From NCBI RefSeq assembly GCF_030403505.1, contig NZ_JAUEMJ010000001.1, forward strand, positions 365,844 through 429,843: a stretch of DNA of 64,000 nucleotides, read 5' to 3'. Source of the stretch: Glycomyces tritici. Its GTDB lineage: Bacteria > Actinomycetota > Actinomycetes > Mycobacteriales > Micromonosporaceae. Positions 1-8,577 of this stretch are shown here, in pieces. Position 1 is the first letter of the stretch; each line of letters begins with the position of its first letter. Below the pieces are notes generated by a model, which was given only the letters and a program-made list of their open reading frames with translations, was not told the DNA's origin and did not search any database. A program made the position numbers and the translations under genes.

Positions 1-947
1 GCCTCGGCGTGGCGGATGACGTTCGTCAGCGACTCCTGGACGACCCGGTAGGCGGTGGCGGCGATGTTCGTCGGCACGAGTCCGGGCTCCCCCGCGACCG
101 CGTACTCGACTTGCAGGCCGCCGGTGCGCACGGCCTCCACGAGGGACGGGATGTCGGCGATCGCGCCGGTCGGGCGCAGCTCGGACTGGCGGCCCTGGCG
201 CAGGGGCGCGAGGGTGGCGCGCAGGTCTTGGAGCGCGCGGGTCGAGGCGTCGCGGATCGCCTGGAGGTTCTCGACGACCTCGGGCGGGGCCGCCGCGCCT
301 TCGGCGGCGCCGCGCTGCAGGCGGTGCTTTTCCAGGACGTGCAGGGCGACACCGGCGTTCATGCTGACCACGGCCAGGCTGTGGCCGACCACGTCGTGGA
401 TCTCCCGGGCCATTTCGACGCGCTCGTCGGCCCGGTACCGCTCGCGTTCGGCCTCGCGTTCGCGGGCCCGGGCGTGGCGGGCCTCCCGGACGATGCGCCC
501 GCCTGCGGCGGCGATGCCGAGCCACACGAACGTGATGGTGGCGTTGACCCACAGGTCGGGGATGTCGCCGAGGGCGAACGTCTGGAAGGCCGTGTTGACC
601 GCGAAGAGGCCGGCCAGGACGATGAGGACGGTCTTGAGCGGCCGCGCGAACGCGTAGTAGAAGACCGCGACCGCCGGGAGCATGTAGATCGGGCCTTCGG
701 GCAGGCCGAGGTAGAGGTAGACGTACAGGCCCGCGAGGGTCCCGGCGAGGGTGGCCTCGGGCCAGATGCGGCGCACGGCCAGGAACGCGGCGGTGACGCC
801 GATGAGCGCGAACGCGAGCGGCCCGGGGTGGTGGTCGGAGGCGGCGCCGATCGTGGTGCCGGCGGTGAGGACGCCGAGCAGGGCGGCGAGGCCGGTGTCG
901 AAGGCGAGGGCCGGGATCCTGGTGCGTGCGGCGGTTGGCGAGGTCAC
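1..947 (-). CDS. Sensor histidine kinase, NarL/LiaS type (3' end beyond window)
   Basis: Membrane sensor kinase of a two-component system. About 315 residues are visible and the C-terminus runs off the left edge. The N-terminal half (residues about 10-140) is hydrophobic with several predicted membrane segments. A HisKA_3 dimerisation domain follows, with the H-box MAREIHDVVGHSL and phospho-acceptor His184. The sequence stops at the ATPase N-box (ESLTNVIRHAEA). The start is a GTG at 947; an in-frame TAG lies four codons upstream and there is no earlier start. Its response regulator is presumably just outside the window. The stimulus is not deducible. Confidence 0.85.
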   Translation of the reverse strand, partial: MTSPTAARTRIPALAFDTGLAALLGVLTAGTTIGAASDHHPGPLAFALIGVTAAFLAVRRIWPEATLAGTLAGLYVYLYLGLPEGPIYMLPAVAVFYYAFARPLKTVLIVLAGLFAVNTAFQTFALGDIPDLWVNATITFVWLGIAAAGGRIVREARHARAREREAERERYRADERVEMAREIHDVVGHSLAVVSMNAGVALHVLEKHRLQRGAAEGAAAPPEVVENLQAIRDASTRALQDLRATLAPLRQGRQSELRPTGAIADIPSLVEAVRTGGLQVEYAVAGEPGLVPTNIAATAYRVVQESLTNVIRHAE

Positions 948-1051
948 GGGTCCAGGCTACGGTCCGGCGGGCCCGCCGCCTTCGGCGTGCGGACGTAGCC
1001 GCGCCTACGCGCCTCGACGTAGACGCGGCTGCCGAAAGGCACCCGTCCCGG

Positions 1052-1819
1052 TCAGCGCATGGGTTTGCGGGCGAGCAGGTGAATGTGGGTGGCCATGTCC
1101 CGGAAGGGGACCCGTGCGGCGGTGGCCAGTTCGAACTCGCGCAGGGCGTCGGTGCCGGCCTCGCCCTTCGCGGCCGCGGCGGGGAGGAGGTCGCCGACGA
1201 CGCCGACGCCGTGGACCTGCTCGGTGACGAGGCCGGAGCCGCCGACGAGCGCGGTGAGCGTGGCGGTCTCGAAGCGGCGCTTGATGGTGTCGCGGGCCGC
1301 GATGACGCCGTCGACGTGTGTGAGGAGGTCGAGCGCGGCCGGGAAGTTCCCGGCGAGGGCCTTGCCGAGGACGGCGGCGATGCGGTTGGCGACGAGGATG
1401 CTCACGCCGCCGCCGGGCGCGCAGACGCGGCGGAGGGCGTCGAGCGCGATGTCCGGGTAGTCGACCATCTCCAGGACCGAGTGGCACAGGACGAGGTCGG
1501 CGGTGCCGGGCTCGGCGACGTCGGGGAGCTCGTCGGCGTCGGCCTGGACGGCGCGGACGCGGTCGGTGACGCCCGCGTCGGCGGCGCGCTGGCGCAGGGA
1601 CGCGAGCGCGTTGGCGCTGGGTTCGACGACGGTGACGTCGTGGCCGAGTTCGGCGAGGGGGACGGCGAATCCGCCGGAGCCGCCGCCGACATCGAGGATG
1701 CGGAGGGTCGCTCCGGTGCCTGCGGCGAATCGCTCGATCTCGGCCGACAGGACCGACCACACGACGGCCATGCGGGGGTGGTGCCCGGTGTGCGTGAGCT
1801 CTTTGGGAATGTCGACCAT
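1052..1819 (-). CDS. Class I SAM-dependent methyltransferase
   Basis: 255-residue Rossmann-fold methyltransferase. Motif I is ILDVGGGSGG at residues 41-50, the acidic strand-2 end is VTVVEPS, and motif IV-like LVLCHSVLEMV follows. No substrate-specific domain is visible. It is similar to the SmtA/CmoA-like stand-alone methyltransferases common in actinobacteria, so the substrate is unknown. A copy of the dispersed intergenic repeat lies about 60 bp upstream of its start, between it and the preceding same-strand gene. Confidence 0.8.
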   Translation of the reverse strand: MVDIPKELTHTGHHPRMAVVWSVLSAEIERFAAGTGATLRILDVGGGSGGFAVPLAELGHDVTVVEPSANALASLRQRAADAGVTDRVRAVQADADELPDVAEPGTADLVLCHSVLEMVDYPDIALDALRRVCAPGGGVSILVANRIAAVLGKALAGNFPAALDLLTHVDGVIAARDTIKRRFETATLTALVGGSGLVTEQVHGVGVVGDLLPAAAAKGEAGTDALREFELATAARVPFRDMATHIHLLARKPMR

Positions 1820-1878
1820 GCGCCACAGCCTAGCGTCGCTGCGGCGTGCGGGTCAGGAAGGTGGGGTGAGCCGAAGGC

Positions 1879-1947
1879 GAACGGAGGGTCACGGCAAATC
1901 GGACATTGTTGGACCCCCGGCGCCAACCCTGGCAGGGGGGTGTGACA
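1879..1947 (-). repeat. Dispersed intergenic repeat, divergent single copy
   Basis: Read on the minus strand this matches the roughly 74-bp family found at 6.1, 22.5 and 62.8 kb: it has TGCCAGGGTT, then CCGGGGG, ATGTCCGATTTGCC and CCCTCCGTTC in the same order and spacing. It is the only copy without an obvious partner nearby. The promoter-like end abuts a short inverted repeat, TGTGACA at 1941-1947 and TGTCACA at 1954-1960. Confidence 0.75.
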
Positions 1948-1981
1948 AGGGGGTGTCACACGGCCCTGACCAGGGAGTCCG

Positions 1982-2578
1982 TCACATGTCGGTGTGCGCC
2001 TTCCGGAGTGCGGCCACGGCGTCGGCGTCTCCGGCGAGGCGGACCTCTGCGGCGTCGCGGCGGCCGCTGAGGTACAGCAGCAGTTCGGTCGGTTCGCCTT
2101 GCAGCACCGCGCCCCCGGCGGCCCCGAAGCGGCGCGGTTCGCCGTCGGGTCGGCGCAGTTCCAGGCCGTACGGCCGGATCCGGCGGGCGGCCCGGCGGCC
2201 GAGGTAGCCGCTCATGCGCCAGGCGAGCGCTTCGAGGTCGGGGCGGTCGGTCCGCCTCCCGAGGCCGTTGGCGCGGCGGACGTCCTCGTGGTGGATGAAG
2301 TACTCGGCGCCGTTCATCAGCGTGCGGAGTCCGGGCACGCGCCACGGCAGCAGCGGTGCGCCGCCGCGCAGCCGGTCGATGAGGGCGGGCAGGCCTTTGG
2401 CCTTCTCGGCGGCCATGTGCTCGTCGGTCCCGCGTTTGAAGTGCTCGCGCAGCACCAGGTGCGCGGCGAGGTCGGCGGTGTCCCAGCCTTCGCAGAGCGT
2501 CGGTGCGTCCGGTCCGAGCTCGGCCAGGAGGTCGCACAGTGCTTCGCGTTCGCGCATGTCGATCGGTGCGCCGCTCAT
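1982..2578 (-). CDS. TIGR03085-like DinB/maleylpyruvate isomerase-type protein
   Basis: 198 residues. It looks like the actinobacterial TIGR03085 branch of the DinB/MDMPI four-helix family, whose members often bind a divalent metal and are suspected thiol-dependent enzymes. Features seen: LCEGWDTADLAAHLVLREH at residues 29-47, with a His at the usual first metal position, and EYFIHHEDVRRA near residue 92, which supplies further His residues. The C-terminal half resembles the sterol-carrier-like part of mycothiol-dependent isomerases. Substrate unknown. Start ATG at 2578. Confidence 0.75.
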   Translation of the reverse strand: MSGAPIDMREREALCDLLAELGPDAPTLCEGWDTADLAAHLVLREHFKRGTDEHMAAEKAKGLPALIDRLRGGAPLLPWRVPGLRTLMNGAEYFIHHEDVRRANGLGRRTDRPDLEALAWRMSGYLGRRAARRIRPYGLELRRPDGEPRRFGAAGGAVLQGEPTELLLYLSGRRDAAEVRLAGDADAVAALRKAHTDM

Positions 2579-2633
2579 CCATCGCTCCCTTTGACCGGTT
2601 TCCGGCGGGTGTCGCCGTCGGTTCCGATGCTAT

Positions 2634-2702
2634 GCCGCTGCGGCCGCCGCCCTGCAGTCACAGGGGGCGTCCGGTCGCCGGGACCGGGGCGGCCGCAGCG
2701 GC
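2634..2702 (-). terminator. Long GC hairpin after the glycosyltransferase gene
   Basis: Stem arms 2634-2648 and 2688-2702 pair over about 15 bp (GCCGCTGCGGCC with GGCCGCAGCGGC plus three more pairs). It begins 7 bp past the stop at 2709, as expected for a terminator of the minus-strand pair 4456-2709. No clear T-tract, which is usual in high-GC actinobacteria. Confidence 0.6.
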
Positions 2703-2708
2703 GTCGCG

Positions 2709-3473
2709 CTAGTCGCGCAGGAACGGGGGTCGCTTGCGGATCTCCCGCAGGTAGGCCGGGTTGTTCTGGAAGTAGCGGCGCCACAGGCGCTTGGGCTCCT
2801 TCGTGAGCCGGAACAGCCATTCGAGGCCGTTGCGCTGCATCCACGGCGGGGCCTGCGGGACGAGCCCGGCGTGGAAGTCGAACGCGGCGCCGACGCCGAA
2901 CATCGCGGGGGCGTTCAGGCGGTCGCGGTGGGCGGCCATCCAGCGTTCCTGCTTCGGCGTCGAGAGCCCCACCCACACCAGTTGCGCGCCGGAGTCGTTG
3001 ATGCGCTTGACGATCGCGTCGTCCTCCTCCTCCGTGAGGGGGCGGAACGGCGGCGAGTACATGCCCGCGAACTTGACGCCGGGAATGCGCTCGGCGAGCT
3101 TCTCGGCGAGCAGTTCGGGCACGCCGTCCTTGCCGCCGTAGAGGAACGAGGTCCAGCCGCGCTCGGCGGCGCGGGCGAGCACGTTGAGCATCAGGTCGGG
3201 CCCGTAGACCCGGTCCATCCAGTCGGCGCCGGCCTTGTGCCCGGCCCACACCATCGGCATGCCGTCGGGCGTGGTGAGCCCGGAGGCGTTGTGGATGGCG
3301 AGGAGCTCGGGGTCCCGCTGGGACTCCATGACGCCGTGCACGCCCGTGACGCACACGTAGTGGCGCTCGCCGTGGTCGACCCAGCGGGTCACCTCGGCCA
3401 GCGCCGTCGCCTGGTTGACGGTGGAGACGCCGACGCCGAGGACGTCGACACGGCGGAGCTGCGGGTCGGTCAT
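2709..3473 (-). CDS. WecG/TagA/CpsF family glycosyltransferase
   Basis: 254-residue GT26-family enzyme, which typically transfers a ManNAc-type sugar from a UDP-sugar onto a lipid-linked or polysaccharide acceptor at the inner membrane face. Family motifs visible: TTPDGMPMVW (about residues 69-78), FLYGGKDG, VGLSTPKQERWM and GVGAAFDFHAG. The C-terminal GLEWLFRLTKEPKRLWRRY matches the conserved tail. The ATG at 3473 shares one base with the TAA of the upstream epimerase gene (TAATG), so the two are translationally coupled. The pair probably makes a surface polysaccharide or glycolipid. Confidence 0.88.
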   Translation of the reverse strand: MTDPQLRRVDVLGVGVSTVNQATALAEVTRWVDHGERHYVCVTGVHGVMESQRDPELLAIHNASGLTTPDGMPMVWAGHKAGADWMDRVYGPDLMLNVLARAAERGWTSFLYGGKDGVPELLAEKLAERIPGVKFAGMYSPPFRPLTEEEDDAIVKRINDSGAQLVWVGLSTPKQERWMAAHRDRLNAPAMFGVGAAFDFHAGLVPQAPPWMQRNGLEWLFRLTKEPKRLWRRYFQNNPAYLREIRKRPPFLRD

Positions 3474-4456
3474 TACCGGTCGTACTTGGCTTTGACCTGG
3501 TCGTAGACCCACTCGTAGGTCTTCGTCATGCCTTCGCGGAGGCTGATGGACGGCTCCCAGCCGTAGTACTTCTGGATGAGGGTGTTGTCCGAGTTGCGGC
3601 CGCGGACGCCCAGGGGGCCGTCGATGTGCTTGAGCTCGATGTCGATGCCGGCGATGTCGGCGACCAGGTAGTACAGGTTGTTGATGGTGGTCAGCTCGGA
3701 GGAGCCGAGGTTGAGCGGGTCGGTGACGTCGCCGCGGGTGAGCATCTTGGTGCCCTGGACGCAGTCGTCGATGTAGGTGAAGGAGCGGGTCTGCTCGCCG
3801 TCGCCCCAGATCTCGACGGTCTTCTCGCCCTTGAGGGCGGCGAGGGCGATCTTGCGGCAGGTGGCGGCGGGGGCCTTCTCGCGGCCGCCGTCCCAGGTGC
3901 CTTCGGGCCCGTAGATGTTGTGGTACCGGGCGATGCGGGTCTGGAGGCCGAAGTCCTCGCGGAAGTGGCGGCACATGCGCTCGGAGAACAGCTTCTCCCA
4001 GCCGTAGCCGTCCTCGGCGTCGGCGGGGTAGGCGTCCTCTTCCTTCAGGGGCGCGATGTCGGCCTCGGTCTGCTTGTAGCCGGCGTAGACGCACGCGGAG
4101 GAGGAGTAGAAGAAGCGCCCGACCTCGGCGTCCTTGGCGGCCATGAGCATGTGCGTGGAGGGGAGGACCGAGAGCATGCACAGGGCCTTGTTGTTCTCGA
4201 TGAAGCCCATGCCGCCCATGTTGCAGGCGAGGTTGTAGACCTCGGCGGCGCCGTCGCCGACTGCTTCGCGGCAGGCGGCGAGGTCGGCGAGGTCGCGCTG
4301 GAGGCTCTCGGTGTCGCCGTGGACCTGGTACCACTCGTCGAGGGGCTTGACGTCGACGGCGCGCACGGTCTTGCCTTCGGCGAGGAGGCTCGCCACCAGG
4401 TGTCCGCCGATGAACCCACCGGCTCCCGCCACTACCGCGTCCACGCTTGCCGCCAT
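3473..4456 (-). CDS. NAD-dependent epimerase, GDP-mannose 3,5-epimerase-like
   Basis: 327-residue extended SDR. It has the nucleotide motif GAGGFIGGHL near the N-terminus, SSSACVYAG with the Cys expected of GDP-mannose 3',5'-epimerases, then DGYGWEK, which contains the catalytic YxxxK. These features suit conversion of GDP-D-mannose to GDP-L-galactose/gulose, though another NDP-sugar epimerase cannot be excluded. ATG 4456 is preferred to the GTG at 4462 because GAGGAG sits 5 nt upstream of the ATG and overlaps the GTG. It is the first gene of a two-gene operon with the glycosyltransferase. Confidence 0.82.
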   Translation of the reverse strand: MAASVDAVVAGAGGFIGGHLVASLLAEGKTVRAVDVKPLDEWYQVHGDTESLQRDLADLAACREAVGDGAAEVYNLACNMGGMGFIENNKALCMLSVLPSTHMLMAAKDAEVGRFFYSSSACVYAGYKQTEADIAPLKEEDAYPADAEDGYGWEKLFSERMCRHFREDFGLQTRIARYHNIYGPEGTWDGGREKAPAATCRKIALAALKGEKTVEIWGDGEQTRSFTYIDDCVQGTKMLTRGDVTDPLNLGSSELTTINNLYYLVADIAGIDIELKHIDGPLGVRGRNSDNTLIQKYYGWEPSISLREGMTKTYEWVYDQVKAKYDR

Positions 4457-4494
4457 CGTCACTCCTCAAGGTTTCGGATACGGGGAAAGAAGCC

Positions 4495-5466
4495 TCAGCC
4501 TACCCGTCGCGTCTCCGCGCCCACCAGCCGGGAAATGGGGTGTAAGTCACCGTTGGGGGCGTTTTCCGGGGCGTTCGCGGGCTCGTTCGCGCCGCGCCGC
4601 AGCAGCTGTGCGGGGCCGATCACGAACAGGTCCGGATCGGGGTCGTCGGTGATGGCGGCCTCCACACGGGAGGCGATGCAGTAGAGGCGCGCCTTGGGGT
4701 CGCCGAGGAGCCGCTTGACGTAGCGGAGGCGTTTGAGCTGGCGTTCGACCATCTGGAACTTCCAGCGGATGGTGCCCAGCGCGATCGGTTCGCCGGTCTC
4801 GCTCCAGGCCGCGAGTTCGATGGTGCGCAGTTGCCGGAAGCGCGGGTCGGGGACGGTGAGGCGGGTGGTCTGCGCGGCGGCGGGGTCGTTGAGGGCCCAT
4901 TCGCGGGCGAGGCGGTGGAACTCGGGGCGGCACACGTACCGGTCGAAGCGGGCGTGGGTCATCCGCCACAGCCGGTCGGTGATGTAGCCGCGACGCCAGC
5001 GCGCCAGGTGCGGGGCGACCATGGCGTAGTGGAAGCGCACGAAGCGGTGGTCCATGGTCCAGAAGGGCGCGTCGGGGTCGAGGGGGTTGGGGTCGGCGCG
5101 GATGAGGCCGGCCGCTGCGAGCCCCTGGAGGACGGCGTCGAGGTCGGCTTCACCGAGGCCGGTGGTGGCGCGCAGGTCGTAGGGGGTGCGGGGCCGGGTG
5201 GTGATGGCGGCGAGGACGTCGTCCTGGGGCTTGTCGGGGGCTTCGCCGAGGACGGCTTCGACGGCGCCGGCCATGGTTTCGAGGAAGGGGCTCTCGGGCC
5301 GCAGGAACGTGGTCTTGACCCATGCGTCGACGGCGTGCCTGCTCTGGGGGAGGTCGCCGGCCTGGGCCAGGAGGGCGGGGTCGGAGCCGAGGAGGGCGTG
5401 GACGCTGACGGCCGTCTCGGGGTCGGCCACGCCTACGGAGAGGATGGACTCGCGCAGTTCGTTCAT
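4495..5466 (-). CDS. DUF234-domain protein without ATPase domain
   Basis: 323 residues. The sequence resembles the C-terminal half of archaeal-type COG1672 ATPases: a winged-helix section (about 90-145, PYDLRATTGLGEADLDAVLQ) followed by a DUF234, restriction-endonuclease-like section (PFWTMDHRFVRFHYAMVAPH, then AAWSETGEPIALGTIRWK). The usual N-terminal P-loop ATPase is missing; no Walker A is present and the first 80 residues are unlike it. It could be a free-standing remnant or a partner protein. No function can be assigned. Start ATG 5466; the gene is 29 bp from the epimerase gene downstream boundary. Confidence 0.6.
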   Translation of the reverse strand: MNELRESILSVGVADPETAVSVHALLGSDPALLAQAGDLPQSRHAVDAWVKTTFLRPESPFLETMAGAVEAVLGEAPDKPQDDVLAAITTRPRTPYDLRATTGLGEADLDAVLQGLAAAGLIRADPNPLDPDAPFWTMDHRFVRFHYAMVAPHLARWRRGYITDRLWRMTHARFDRYVCRPEFHRLAREWALNDPAAAQTTRLTVPDPRFRQLRTIELAAWSETGEPIALGTIRWKFQMVERQLKRLRYVKRLLGDPKARLYCIASRVEAAITDDPDPDLFVIGPAQLLRRGANEPANAPENAPNGDLHPISRLVGAETRRVG

Positions 5467-5499
5467 AGCGATGGTGATGCTACACAGTGGCTGCCCGGG

Positions 5500-6018
5500 T
5501 CACAGTTCGCGGAACATGAGGTGCATGCCGACCAGGCCCCGGGCGGGGTGGTGGAAGGTCTCGGGGAGGACCGCGAGGGTGCGGAACCCGAGTGAGTGCC
5601 AGAGGTCGACGGCGCGGGTGTTGGTGGCGACGACGGCGTTGAACTGCATGGCGGTGAAGCCGTCGGCGCGGGCGCGGGCGAGGGCGGCTTCGCCGAGGGC
5701 GCGGCCGAGGCCCTGGCCGCGGACGGCCGGGTCGACCATGAACCCGGCGTTGGCGATGTGGGAGCCGCGGCCGGGCTGGTTGGGGTGGATCTCGGCGATC
5801 CCGGCGACGCGGCCGGCGGGCGTGCCGTCGTCGCCGGTGCCGTCCTCGATCACGGCGACGAGGGCGCTCGCGGGCGCCTCCTTCTCGATCCAGTAGGCGC
5901 GCAGGCGCTCCTCGGGGGTGTCGGCATCCCACACGAAGTGCTCGCCGGAGGCGACGATGGGCCGGGCGAAGGCCCACACGGCGGGCCAGTCCTCAGGGCG
6001 GGCGTCACGGATCTGCAT
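5500..6018 (-). CDS. GNAT family N-acetyltransferase
   Basis: 172-residue acetyl-CoA dependent acyltransferase. The acetyl-CoA pyrophosphate loop is VRGQGLGRAL (about residues 97-106), preceded by the strand ANAGFMVDP and followed by FNAVVATNTRAVDLWHSLGF, typical of GNATs acting on small amines. ATG 6018 gives the standard start MQIRDARPEDW. A longer frame running to 6237 would translate a repeat copy and is rejected. Substrate unknown. Confidence 0.85.
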   Translation of the reverse strand: MQIRDARPEDWPAVWAFARPIVASGEHFVWDADTPEERLRAYWIEKEAPASALVAVIEDGTGDDGTPAGRVAGIAEIHPNQPGRGSHIANAGFMVDPAVRGQGLGRALGEAALARARADGFTAMQFNAVVATNTRAVDLWHSLGFRTLAVLPETFHHPARGLVGMHLMFREL

Positions 6019-6076
6019 GGCACGAAAGCGTAATCGGCGAGGGGTACCGGCGCCAGCGCGCTTGCGCGCTGAACGA

Positions 6077-6150
6077 TGTCGTACCCGCCTGTCAGAGTTG
6101 ATGCCGGGGGCCCATCGATGTCCGATTTGCCGGGACCCTCCGTTCACATT
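6077..6150 (+). repeat. Dispersed intergenic repeat, full copy
   Basis: Near-consensus copy of the 74-bp family: TGTCGTACCC, TGTCAGAGTTGATGCCGGGG, CCCATCGATG, TCCGATTTGCC, then GGACCCTCCGTTCACATT. It lies upstream of the acetyltransferase gene and downstream of the monooxygenase gene, both on the minus strand. Confidence 0.85.
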
Positions 6151-6166
6151 GGGCCCCAACAGGAAT

Positions 6167-6217
6167 CGTCGAATCGGTGCGGCAGGGTTGATGCCGGGGT
6201 CTCCGCAGGTCCGATCT
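6167..6217 (+). repeat. Dispersed intergenic repeat, degraded second copy
   Basis: Partial direct repeat starting 90 bp after the previous copy. GGCAGGGTTGATGCCGGGG and GTCCGATCTG are kept, and the right end is lost. Confidence 0.65.
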
Positions 6218-6247
6218 GAAGGCCGGCGCCAGGGCACGCCCGGTCCC

Positions 6248-7402
6248 TCAGCGCGGCGGCTGCCAGTCCGACAGGGACGCCGCCTGGTGCTGCACCCACG
6301 AGTCCGGTACGGCCCGCAGGAGGCTCTTCGTCACTCCCCTGCCGCCCGAGGCGATCATGTGGACGCGTCGCGAGAGGCGCGCGACGCGCTTGACCCGCGC
6401 CATGCGGGCCCGGTCGTAGGAGCCGAGCGCGGCCGGGACCGATTCGGGGCTGCGGCGCAGCGCCCAGCCGAGCGTCACCGCGTCCTCCAGGGCGAGGCTC
6501 CCGCCCTGCGCGAGGATCGGCGCCACGCCGTGCGCGGCGTCGCCCAGCAGCACCAGGCCGCCGGCGCCGACCGCCTGGTGGAACACCGGCGGGACCGGCC
6601 ACACATACCGGACCGGCTGCTGCGTCAGCTCCGAGGGGCGGGTGGCGGCGATGAACTTGCCCACGGGCGCGGGCCAGTCGGCGAACCACCGGTTGATGAG
6701 CTCGTGCTGGATCTGCGGCGACTCCGGCCGCATCCCGCCCGGGACCGTGGCCCACCAGCAGGCGCCGGCGTGCCCGAGGTCGCCGTAGCCGAAGCGGCGG
6801 CGGTCGGGCCCGTAGATCTCCACGGCGTCGGTGGTGCGCTCGGGGGCGCGGTGGGCGGGCACGAGGCCGCGGAAGCACACCGCCCCGGCGTCCACCGTGG
6901 GCGAACCGGGGGCGATGAGCGCGCGGCTGGGCGAGTCGATGCCGTCCGCGGCGACGATGAGCTCGGCGTCCCAGCGGCGCGAGGCGTCCCCGGCGGCCAG
7001 GTCGACCATGTCGATCCGGTCGACCTGGACGGCCGGGTGGACCTGGACGTTGTCGCCCAGGCGCGACACGAGCGCCTCGTAGAGCATCGCGGTGTGCACC
7101 ATGACCGAAGGCGTGCTGTCGTCGGCGCCGAGCATCGCCGCCGCGAACGAGCTCGACAGGCGCTCCTCGTTGCGCAGTTCGAAGCGGTCCACCGGGGTCC
7201 CGGAGGCGTCGAGCAGGGCGTCGACGCCGAGCGCGCGCAGTGCGCGCACGCCCGAGGCCCACAGGATCATGCCGAGGTCGTCGCCTTTGAGGCGCTCGCG
7301 CCGCTCCAGCAGCGCCACCTTCCAGCCCAGCCGGGACAGGACGATGGCGCTGGCGAGTCCGGCGACGCCGGCGCCGACGACTACGGCTCTTCGGTTCTGC
7401 AT
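6248..7402 (-). CDS. FAD-dependent monooxygenase
   Basis: 384-residue group A flavin monooxygenase (PHBH fold). It shows the FAD motif VVGAGVAGLASA at residues 8-19, the DG motif VAADGIDSPSR near residue 160, and the second FAD motif LLGDAAHGVAPILAQGG near residue 290. Such enzymes hydroxylate aromatic or other small substrates using NAD(P)H and oxygen. ATG 7402 is chosen; a GTG two codons upstream is possible. Nearest relatives by look are salicylate or zeaxanthin-type monooxygenases, but the substrate cannot be read from the sequence. Confidence 0.83.
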   Translation of the reverse strand: MQNRRAVVVGAGVAGLASAIVLSRLGWKVALLERRERLKGDDLGMILWASGVRALRALGVDALLDASGTPVDRFELRNEERLSSSFAAAMLGADDSTPSVMVHTAMLYEALVSRLGDNVQVHPAVQVDRIDMVDLAAGDASRRWDAELIVAADGIDSPSRALIAPGSPTVDAGAVCFRGLVPAHRAPERTTDAVEIYGPDRRRFGYGDLGHAGACWWATVPGGMRPESPQIQHELINRWFADWPAPVGKFIAATRPSELTQQPVRYVWPVPPVFHQAVGAGGLVLLGDAAHGVAPILAQGGSLALEDAVTLGWALRRSPESVPAALGSYDRARMARVKRVARLSRRVHMIASGGRGVTKSLLRAVPDSWVQHQAASLSDWQPPR

Positions 7403-7424
7403 CTGCACCTGCCCGGGGGTGGGG

Positions 7425-8456
7425 TCAGCTGTCGTCGCGGGGTTTGCCCGCGTCGGCCGAGGGCTCGGCGTCGAGCGGCTCGTCGGGGACCACGTCGTCC
7501 TCGGGCCGGTCGGGTTCGGGGTCGTCGTCCGCGTCGGAGGCGGCATCGATCTCGCCCGGCTCGGCGCCCTTGGGAAGGGCCCCGTTCACGTACCCGGCGG
7601 CAGTCGCTTCGGGGGCGTCCCAGTCGACGGTGACGCGCTCGCCGCCGTCGAGCACGAAGACCTGGCGGGTGCCGCGCGCGAAGATGAGGTAGGCGACGGC
7701 GAGGACGACGACGATGACGCTCATCCACTGGTTGAGGCGCAGGCCGCCGAAGTCCTCGGCGGGGTCGATGCGCAGGCCCTCGATCCAGAACCGGCCGATG
7801 CCGTAGAGGGCGACGTAGAGGGCGACGGCGCGCCCGGCCCCGAACTTGGCCTTGCGGTCGGCCAGGACCACGGCGATCGCGACGCCGACGTTCCACAGCA
7901 GCTCGTACAGGAACGTGGGGTGGAACGTCGCGTACTCCCTGTACCCGGCGACCCGGTGGTCGAAGTCGATGGAGACGGCCCACCACGTGTCGAGGGGCTT
8001 GCCGTACAGCTCCTGGTTGAACCAGTTGCCGAGGCGGCCGACGGCCTGCCCGACCGGGATGCCGGGGACGATCGCGTCGGCGACCATCGCGAACGGCAGC
8101 TTCAGCTGGCGGCAGCCGAGCCACACGCCGACCGCGCCGAGGGCGACGGCGCCGGGGATGCCGAGGCCGCCCTCCCAGACCGCGAGGGCCTTCCAGGGGT
8201 CGCCGTCGGCGCCGAAGTAGGCGTCGGGGCTGGAGAAGACGTGGTAGAGGCGGGCGCCGACGATGCCGAACGGCACGGCCCACACGGCGAGGTCGAGCAC
8301 GGCCCACTTGGGGGCGCCGCGCGAGCGCATGCGCGCCTCGGCGATCCAGCAGGCGGCGACGATGCCCGCGATGAGGCACAGCGCGTACGCGCGGATCGGG
8401 ATGGGGCCGAGGTGCCAGACGGACTCCGACGGGCTCGGGATATATGCGAGGTCCAC
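7425..8456 (-). CDS. lgt: Prolipoprotein diacylglyceryl transferase
   Basis: 343-residue polytopic membrane enzyme that transfers diacylglycerol from phosphatidylglycerol to the lipobox Cys of prelipoproteins. The Lgt signature GRLGNWFNQELYG is present near residue 137, and HPTFLYE and the late RFWIEGLR segment also match. The C-terminal 70 residues form a strongly acidic Asp/Glu/Pro tail, as in many actinobacterial Lgt. GTG 8456 (VDLAYIPSPS) is chosen because upstream sequence is not family-like. It lies downstream of trpA, the usual actinobacterial order, but a terminator separates them. Confidence 0.93.
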   Translation of the reverse strand: MDLAYIPSPSESVWHLGPIPIRAYALCLIAGIVAACWIAEARMRSRGAPKWAVLDLAVWAVPFGIVGARLYHVFSSPDAYFGADGDPWKALAVWEGGLGIPGAVALGAVGVWLGCRQLKLPFAMVADAIVPGIPVGQAVGRLGNWFNQELYGKPLDTWWAVSIDFDHRVAGYREYATFHPTFLYELLWNVGVAIAVVLADRKAKFGAGRAVALYVALYGIGRFWIEGLRIDPAEDFGGLRLNQWMSVIVVVLAVAYLIFARGTRQVFVLDGGERVTVDWDAPEATAAGYVNGALPKGAEPGEIDAASDADDDPEPDRPEDDVVPDEPLDAEPSADAGKPRDDS

Positions 8457-8577
8457 GACGAGTAAACCTATCGGTTGCGCGAGCGGGGCGTGGCACGGGC
8501 CCGAGCCGGTCCCACGCCGCCGCTCCCGATGCGGCGGCGACGCTCTCGCATACCGCCCATTTCGGGCGGGCACGGCG

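Noticed and set aside
9..998. Long plus-strand reading frame opposite the sensor kinase, and many similar long frames opposite real genes (for example 20332-21081, 40409-42076, 57609-59885)
   Set aside because: Their Gly/Arg/Asp/Val-rich translations are antisense shadows created by high GC in codon position 3; the opposite strand carries recognisable domains.
3473..4462. GTG 4462 as the epimerase start
   Set aside because: The ribosome site GAGGAG overlaps it; spacing fits the ATG at 4456.
6077..6237. Upstream extension of the acetyltransferase to 6237
   Set aside because: The extra residues are a translation of the repeat; the family starts at MQIRDARPEDW (6018).
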